Shown here: piece by piece, positions 60,193-64,000 of the stretch
How the letters are laid out: every line of letters starts with the position of its first letter
How positions within the stretch are numbered: the stretch's first letter is position 1
Assembly: GCA_038728585.1 (NCBI GenBank)
Contig: JAVYTR010000004.1
Coordinates: forward strand, 1 to 64,000
DNA: 64,000 nt
Direction: 5' to 3'
DNA from: Conexivisphaerales archaeon
GTDB taxonomy: Archaea; Thermoproteota; Nitrososphaeria; Conexivisphaerales; DTJL01
Made by a program: the position numbers and the translations under genes
The notes under the pieces: generated by a model
Seen by the model: only the letters and a program-made list of their open reading frames with translations
The model's database searches: none
What the model was told of the DNA's origin: nothing

Positions 60193-61314
60193 ATGAAGGT
60201 TACCCTATCCGTTATCAAGGCAGATGTGGGAAGCATAGCTGGACACCATAAGGTTATTCCTGAGCAGCTCGAAGTTGCAAGGGAAGTCCTGGAAAGAGCA
60301 AAGAAAGATGGAAGGCTTCTTGATTTCTACGTTACTGCTGCAGGCGATGATATAGAGCTGATAATGACGCATAGAAAGGGAGCAGATAACACAGAGATAC
60401 ACGACTTGGCATGGAGAACGTTCAAGGAGGTGACAGACAGAGTCTCAAAGCCTATGAAGCTTTACGGAGCAGGTCAGGACCTGCTTTCAGACGCATTCTC
60501 AGGAAACCTAAGGGGAATGGGTCCAGGCTACGCCGAAGGAGAATTCGAAGAAAGAAAGAGCGAGCCAGTAATAGTGCTGATGGCGGATAAGACAGAGCCG
60601 GGAGCTTGGAACTGGCCTCTTTACAAGATATTTGCAGACCCGATGAGCAGCCCAGGGCTAGTTATCGATGGAACGATGAGGAAGGGATTCATATTCAGAG
60701 TAATGGATATGGTTGAAGACAAATTTGTTGATCTGAAGACCCCTGAAGAGAGTTATGAGCTGCTCGCTCTGATAGGTACTACAGGCAGGTACGCAGTGCA
60801 GAGCATATGGAGAAGGGCTGATATGACACTGGCAGCAGTAGCCTCGACGTCAAGACTGAGCTTCATGGCTGGTAGGTACGTAGGAAAGGATGACCCATGT
60901 CTGTGGATAAGAGTTCAGTCTGGCTATCCAGCTATGGGAGAAGTGCTTGATCCTTTTGCATTCCCTCACCTTGTAGCAGGGTGGACAAGGGGCTCTCACG
61001 TTGGTCCGCTGATACCTGTCTCTGAGAAGGACTCGAAATGCACAAGGTTCGATGGGCCTCCCAGGGTCGTTGCGCTGGGCTTTCAGATAACTGATGGTAA
61101 GCTGATAGGGCCAGCAGACCTGTTTGACGATGTTGCTTTTGATAATGCAAGAGAGGAAGCGAACAGAATAGCTGACTTCATGAGGAGGCATGGTCCATTT
61201 ATGCCTCACAGACTTGGCCCAGAGGAGATGGAATATACTCAGATGAACGAAGTACTGAAAGCGTTAAGTGCAAGGATGCGGCCAGCTAAAGAGATGCTAG
61301 TTGTACCTACTTGA
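60193..61314 (+). CDS. fbp: bifunctional fructose-1,6-bisphosphate aldolase/phosphatase
   Basis: 373 residues, full length. Archaeal class V FBPase that also condenses triose phosphates, allowing one-way gluconeogenesis. The start VIKADVGSIAGHH has the N-terminal metal/phosphate residues; DKTEPGAWNWPLYK follows; Schiff-base Lys232 and Tyr229 are in GRYVGKDDP, the positions known from Thermoproteus/Sulfolobus. Ends overlapping TPI by 14 bases, giving direct supply of DHAP/GAP. Confidence 0.96.
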   Translation: MKVTLSVIKADVGSIAGHHKVIPEQLEVAREVLERAKKDGRLLDFYVTAAGDDIELIMTHRKGADNTEIHDLAWRTFKEVTDRVSKPMKLYGAGQDLLSDAFSGNLRGMGPGYAEGEFEERKSEPVIVLMADKTEPGAWNWPLYKIFADPMSSPGLVIDGTMRKGFIFRVMDMVEDKFVDLKTPEESYELLALIGTTGRYAVQSIWRRADMTLAAVASTSRLSFMAGRYVGKDDPCLWIRVQSGYPAMGEVLDPFAFPHLVAGWTRGSHVGPLIPVSEKDSKCTRFDGPPRVVALGFQITDGKLIGPADLFDDVAFDNAREEANRIADFMRRHGPFMPHRLGPEEMEYTQMNEVLKALSARMRPAKEMLVVPT

Positions 61315-61993
61315 CAAAGGGATAAAAAAGCCATTACTAGTGATAAACTTCAAGAACTATGCGGTTACGCAGGGAGATAAGGCATTAGACCTAGCTTTAG
61401 CTGCTCAAAGAGTAGCAGTGCGCAAGAAGGTGCAGATAGCTGTCGCTCCTCCCATACCGACACTCTTTTACGTTGCAAAGAATGTGGAAATACCAGTCTT
61501 AGCTCAGCATTCTGATATTGCTGTTTCCGAAGCCTCAACAGGTCATCTGCCTATTTTTTCTCTAAAACCAAACAGAGTAAAAGGCAGTATAATCAACCAT
61601 AGCGAAAGAAGGCTGAATAAAGAGCAGATAGAGGAATCAACCAGGATGCTAAAGAGAGAAAAGCTCGTTTCCCTGGTCTGTGTCAGGGACAGCAAGGAGG
61701 CAGAAGAAGTAGCCTCATTTGCCCCAGATATCATAGCAGTTGAACCTCCTGAACTTATCGGCTCGGGCAAGGCTGTTTCAAAGGTCTCTCCAAGTTTGGT
61801 GTCAGATACTGTAAGAGCAGTGAAGAGAATTGACGAAAGCATAACTGTTCTCTGCGGGGCAGGGATAAGCTCGAAAGAGGATGTTCAGGCATCGATAGCT
61901 CTTGGGGCAGAGGGAGTGCTGGTAGCTAGTGCCATAGTCCTTTCAAAGAACCAGGAGAGTAGTATAGAGGATATGGCTGACAGGCTCAGCTGA
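61301..61993 (+). CDS. tpiA: triosephosphate isomerase (archaeal)
   Basis: 230 residues, the short archaeal TPI. Active site: NFKNY (Lys), LAQHSDI (His), IINHSERR, and IAVEPPELIGSG (catalytic Glu in AVEPPELIG), with C-terminal GAEGVLVASAI phosphate loop. It interconverts DHAP and glyceraldehyde-3-phosphate for FBPA/P upstream. TTG start is required by the overlap and the lack of an earlier usable ATG. Confidence 0.95.
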   Translation: MYLLDKGIKKPLLVINFKNYAVTQGDKALDLALAAQRVAVRKKVQIAVAPPIPTLFYVAKNVEIPVLAQHSDIAVSEASTGHLPIFSLKPNRVKGSIINHSERRLNKEQIEESTRMLKREKLVSLVCVRDSKEAEEVASFAPDIIAVEPPELIGSGKAVSKVSPSLVSDTVRAVKRIDESITVLCGAGISSKEDVQASIALGAEGVLVASAIVLSKNQESSIEDMADRLS

Positions 61994-62687
61994 ACCATAA
62001 CCTGTCAAGCAGAAAAGCTGCCTCTTTCAGGTTTCTCATCAGATAGTCTGGCCAAGCAGATTCCAGCTCATCTTTCTTACCAACACCATCTGTAAGAGCT
62101 ATAGAAGCGACCTTGGCCTCATGTGCAGCGAGGATGTCCATCGGTGTGTCTCCTACCATAACAGCATTCTCTGGCAAAACGTTAAACTTCTGGAGCGCCA
62201 TCTGCAGCCCTGAACCTGATGGTTTCAGGTCGGGCAGATTATCCCTGTGAAGTACATAGTCAAAAGTACCTGTTAGACCGAATCTTTCAAGACTTCGCTT
62301 CACTGCGTTTTTTCCTGAGTTGCTCACTATTGCTATGGGGACCCTGCCTCTGAACAGTTCTAACAGATACATGGCTCCCTCCTTCAATTCACATCTTTCA
62401 ACCGACTCGAGCTCGTATCTTTCTATTAGCTCAGAAAGCTCTTCAATCAGCCTGGTCTTCGTCTCAGTATCTGCAGGACTTGCTTTGATGACATGAAAAT
62501 AATCCCTAATCCTGTCGTTCAGGCTGAGACCGTTAGCTAGCAGATTTTTCTCAAGAAATCTCAAGGCTTCTAATTTTGCATCCAGGTTTCTGAATGTACT
62601 TGTTACTATTGTACCATCCAGGTCGATTAGGATTAGCGCTTTCCTGTTACTGTTCTGCACTGCCCCTTTTACATCTTCCTTCTGCAA
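61986..62687 (-). CDS. HAD-superfamily hydrolase (phosphoglycolate phosphatase-like)
   Basis: 233 residues. HAD motifs: ALILIDLDGTIVTS (nucleophile Asp), AIVSNSGKNAVKR (motif II), MVGDTPMDILAA (motif IV), with a helical cap in between. Converges on TPI and overlaps it by 8 bases. Substrate likely a small phospho-metabolite; not specified. Confidence 0.9.
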   Translation of the reverse strand: MQKEDVKGAVQNSNRKALILIDLDGTIVTSTFRNLDAKLEALRFLEKNLLANGLSLNDRIRDYFHVIKASPADTETKTRLIEELSELIERYELESVERCELKEGAMYLLELFRGRVPIAIVSNSGKNAVKRSLERFGLTGTFDYVLHRDNLPDLKPSGSGLQMALQKFNVLPENAVMVGDTPMDILAAHEAKVASIALTDGVGKKDELESAWPDYLMRNLKEAAFLLDRLWFS

Positions 62688-62718
62688 CGTGACGCAGGTG
62701 TTGCCTTTTGCTCGTATT

Positions 62719-63726
62719 TTAATTAGACTTTTGATTCACAAATCTGTGCAGCACGTAGCTTCCCGAGAGACCAGAGATGATCAAAGGAATTATATAGCTA
62801 GCCATCCTCCAAGCGAAGACCATCGGCCACGAAGAAATGCCGAAAGCTAGGCTGCAATAGTAATATACTCCAGCTTCAGCCAGTCCTGCACCTCCGAACG
62901 TTATTGGCAAATTACCTAGTATTACTGACGCAAATACCACCAAAAGGGATTGGAAAAAGCCAAGGTTTATGGAAAGACCTGCAGCAATGAAATAGAGGGT
63001 AGAGCCTGTCAATAATGCAAGAAGTATTGTGTAAATGGATAGGTAAAATAACTTAATTGTGTTCTTGCGATTGAGCGTTGTGTTGGCAGCCTCCTTGAGT
63101 TCCAAAAGTGCGGAATCAGCCTTCTCCACCACCTGGCTACCTCTTCTCTCGCCAAGAATTCTAGTTGCTAGTCTGCTGATGAAAGCAGGTATTCTGATTT
63201 TACCGCTTCTGGATACGAAGATGACCAGGGTCATGAGAGCAAGCATGAGAGAAGACAGAAGCGAAAGGATTGAGCCTAGGAACGATAGTCCTTCACTCAG
63301 GGCAAGGATACCAGATAAGAGAGAAAAGATACCTGTCGAGTATACATCGAAGATGATTTCGATGTAAGGTAGCCATAGGGCGGTGCCGGGTGCTATCCCT
63401 TTTGTCGTAAGCCATGCAGCCCTTGCAACTTCGCCTCCAACGTAAGCAGGAGTTGTCATTGCTACGAATTGGCTTCCTATCCTAACCGCTAGGCTCTCTG
63501 AAAGGCTGTATGGCCCCTTACTCGTAAACTTCTCTATTATGAACTTGAACCTGAGTCCTTGCAGTAAAAGAACCGCTACAGAAGAAATTGTTGCCAAGAG
63601 AAAGTAAATTGGATTGATCGAAAGGATCATTGATAGGTTGAAGTTGAATAAGGAAGCAACTATCACAAGTATGACTAGGCTGAAAGCTATACCTATCAGA
63701 GGCAGTAGGTTTTTTCTTGAACTCAA
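62719..63726 (-). CDS. LPG synthase TM-region-like integral membrane protein
   Basis: 335 residues, ~8-9 membrane segments with the family pattern: LRFKFIIEKF, AMTTPAYVGGEVARAAWLTTKG, LGNLPITFGGAGLAEAGVYYYCSLAFG. Related to flippase-like UPF0104 proteins. TTG start at 63726; the TATATATAACC box near 63756 is ~30 bases upstream. It may flip a lipid precursor; function not certain. Confidence 0.85.
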   Translation of the reverse strand: MSSRKNLLPLIGIAFSLVILVIVASLFNFNLSMILSINPIYFLLATISSVAVLLLQGLRFKFIIEKFTSKGPYSLSESLAVRIGSQFVAMTTPAYVGGEVARAAWLTTKGIAPGTALWLPYIEIIFDVYSTGIFSLLSGILALSEGLSFLGSILSLLSSLMLALMTLVIFVSRSGKIRIPAFISRLATRILGERRGSQVVEKADSALLELKEAANTTLNRKNTIKLFYLSIYTILLALLTGSTLYFIAAGLSINLGFFQSLLVVFASVILGNLPITFGGAGLAEAGVYYYCSLAFGISSWPMVFAWRMASYIIPLIISGLSGSYVLHRFVNQKSN

Positions 63727-63813
63727 CGAGGAGCTGTGGGTGCCTCGCCTAGGTTATATATATCCTGATGCATTGCTGTGGTGCATAAATATGGCTAGGG
63801 TGCAGTGATCTTG

Positions 63814-64000
63814 GTGACCAAGTACAAGCTTGCAGCTTTCGACCTTGACGGTACTCTAACGGAGGGAGAACCGAGCTGGGTTATACTACACAGAAGATTC
63901 AACACGATCGCAATAGGAGAGGAAGGAGAAAGGCTCTACTCGCAGGGTGCGATAACATACAGGGATTTTATTCTGAGAGATATATCTGCATGGCCTAAAC
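63814..64000 (+). CDS. HAD phosphatase, 5' part (SerB-like)
   Basis: Runs off the window end (62 codons seen). KYKLAAFDLDGTLTEGEPSW holds the HAD nucleophile motif; it resembles phosphoserine phosphatases. GTG 63814 lies 26 bases after ATAAATATG (63785-63793), so it is likely leaderless; TTG 63811 is the alternative. Divergent from the membrane protein gene. Confidence 0.75.
   Translation, partial: MTKYKLAAFDLDGTLTEGEPSWVILHRRFNTIAIGEEGERLYSQGAITYRDFILRDISAWPK

Overview
The window reads as archaeal chromosome, most likely Thaumarchaeota/Nitrososphaeria-like and probably not a classical ammonia oxidiser; that placement is inference. Archaeal markers seen directly: GatD/GatE amidotransferase, pantoate kinase, bifunctional FBP aldolase/phosphatase, archaeal-type triosephosphate isomerase, NurA/HerA, a THUMP protein, AlaX, and two tRNA genes with introns. 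Many genes have a TATA-like box about 24-30 bases before an ATG, GTG or TTG start with no room for a leader. I used this repeatedly to choose starts.

Layout. 0.2-4.6 kb: two ligand- or redox-sensing regulators, two SRPBCC proteins, a secreted protein and a DCC-family thiol protein. 4.6-7.7 kb: a poorly coding, foreign-looking stretch with a bacterial-type alpha/beta-hydrolase/adenylate cyclase fusion and a decayed secreted-protein gene, ending at tRNA-Arg. 8-16 kb: metabolic and housekeeping genes (acetyl-CoA synthetase, GlyRS) and a divergent Mn transporter/DtxR regulator pair. 16-25 kb: a NurA-HerA operon with three related small winged-helix proteins, then GatE-GatD. 25-34 kb: TauE-type exporter, sugar kinase, PEP carboxykinase, tRNA-Gln, a split AAA ATPase, Nudix/AlaX and an ion permease.

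35.5-49.1 kb is the most unusual part. A six-gene complex I-like operon resembles hydrogenase-4 (Hyf), but its large subunit has lost all the [NiFe]-ligating cysteines, so it looks like an Ehr-type (energy-converting hydrogenase-related) complex. Beside it are a ChrB-domain protein, a tandem pair of bacterial-style MutS-related ATPases with Asn replacing the Walker B Asp, a Nudix hydrolase, a phosphoesterase with an altered metal site, and two coiled-coil proteins. The same 16-bp palindrome, TGTAAC-N4-GTTACA, abuts the TATA box of three separate minus-strand promoters here (Ehr operon, ChrB-like gene, phosphoesterase/Nudix), suggesting one regulon. The coiled-coil operon is preceded by a clear fluoride (crcB) riboswitch aptamer, yet encodes no recognisable fluoride exporter.

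49-64 kb returns to chromosomal genes: PadR, OsmC, a sulfoquinovose synthase-like epimerase with a glycosyltransferase and MFS transporter, a divergent pair of paralogous regulator-like proteins, pantoate kinase with an ECF S component, a tiny acidic protein, and FBP aldolase/phosphatase overlapping triosephosphate isomerase. Acetyl-CoA synthetase, ATP-type PEP carboxykinase, FBPA/P and TPI together fit acetate assimilation and gluconeogenesis.
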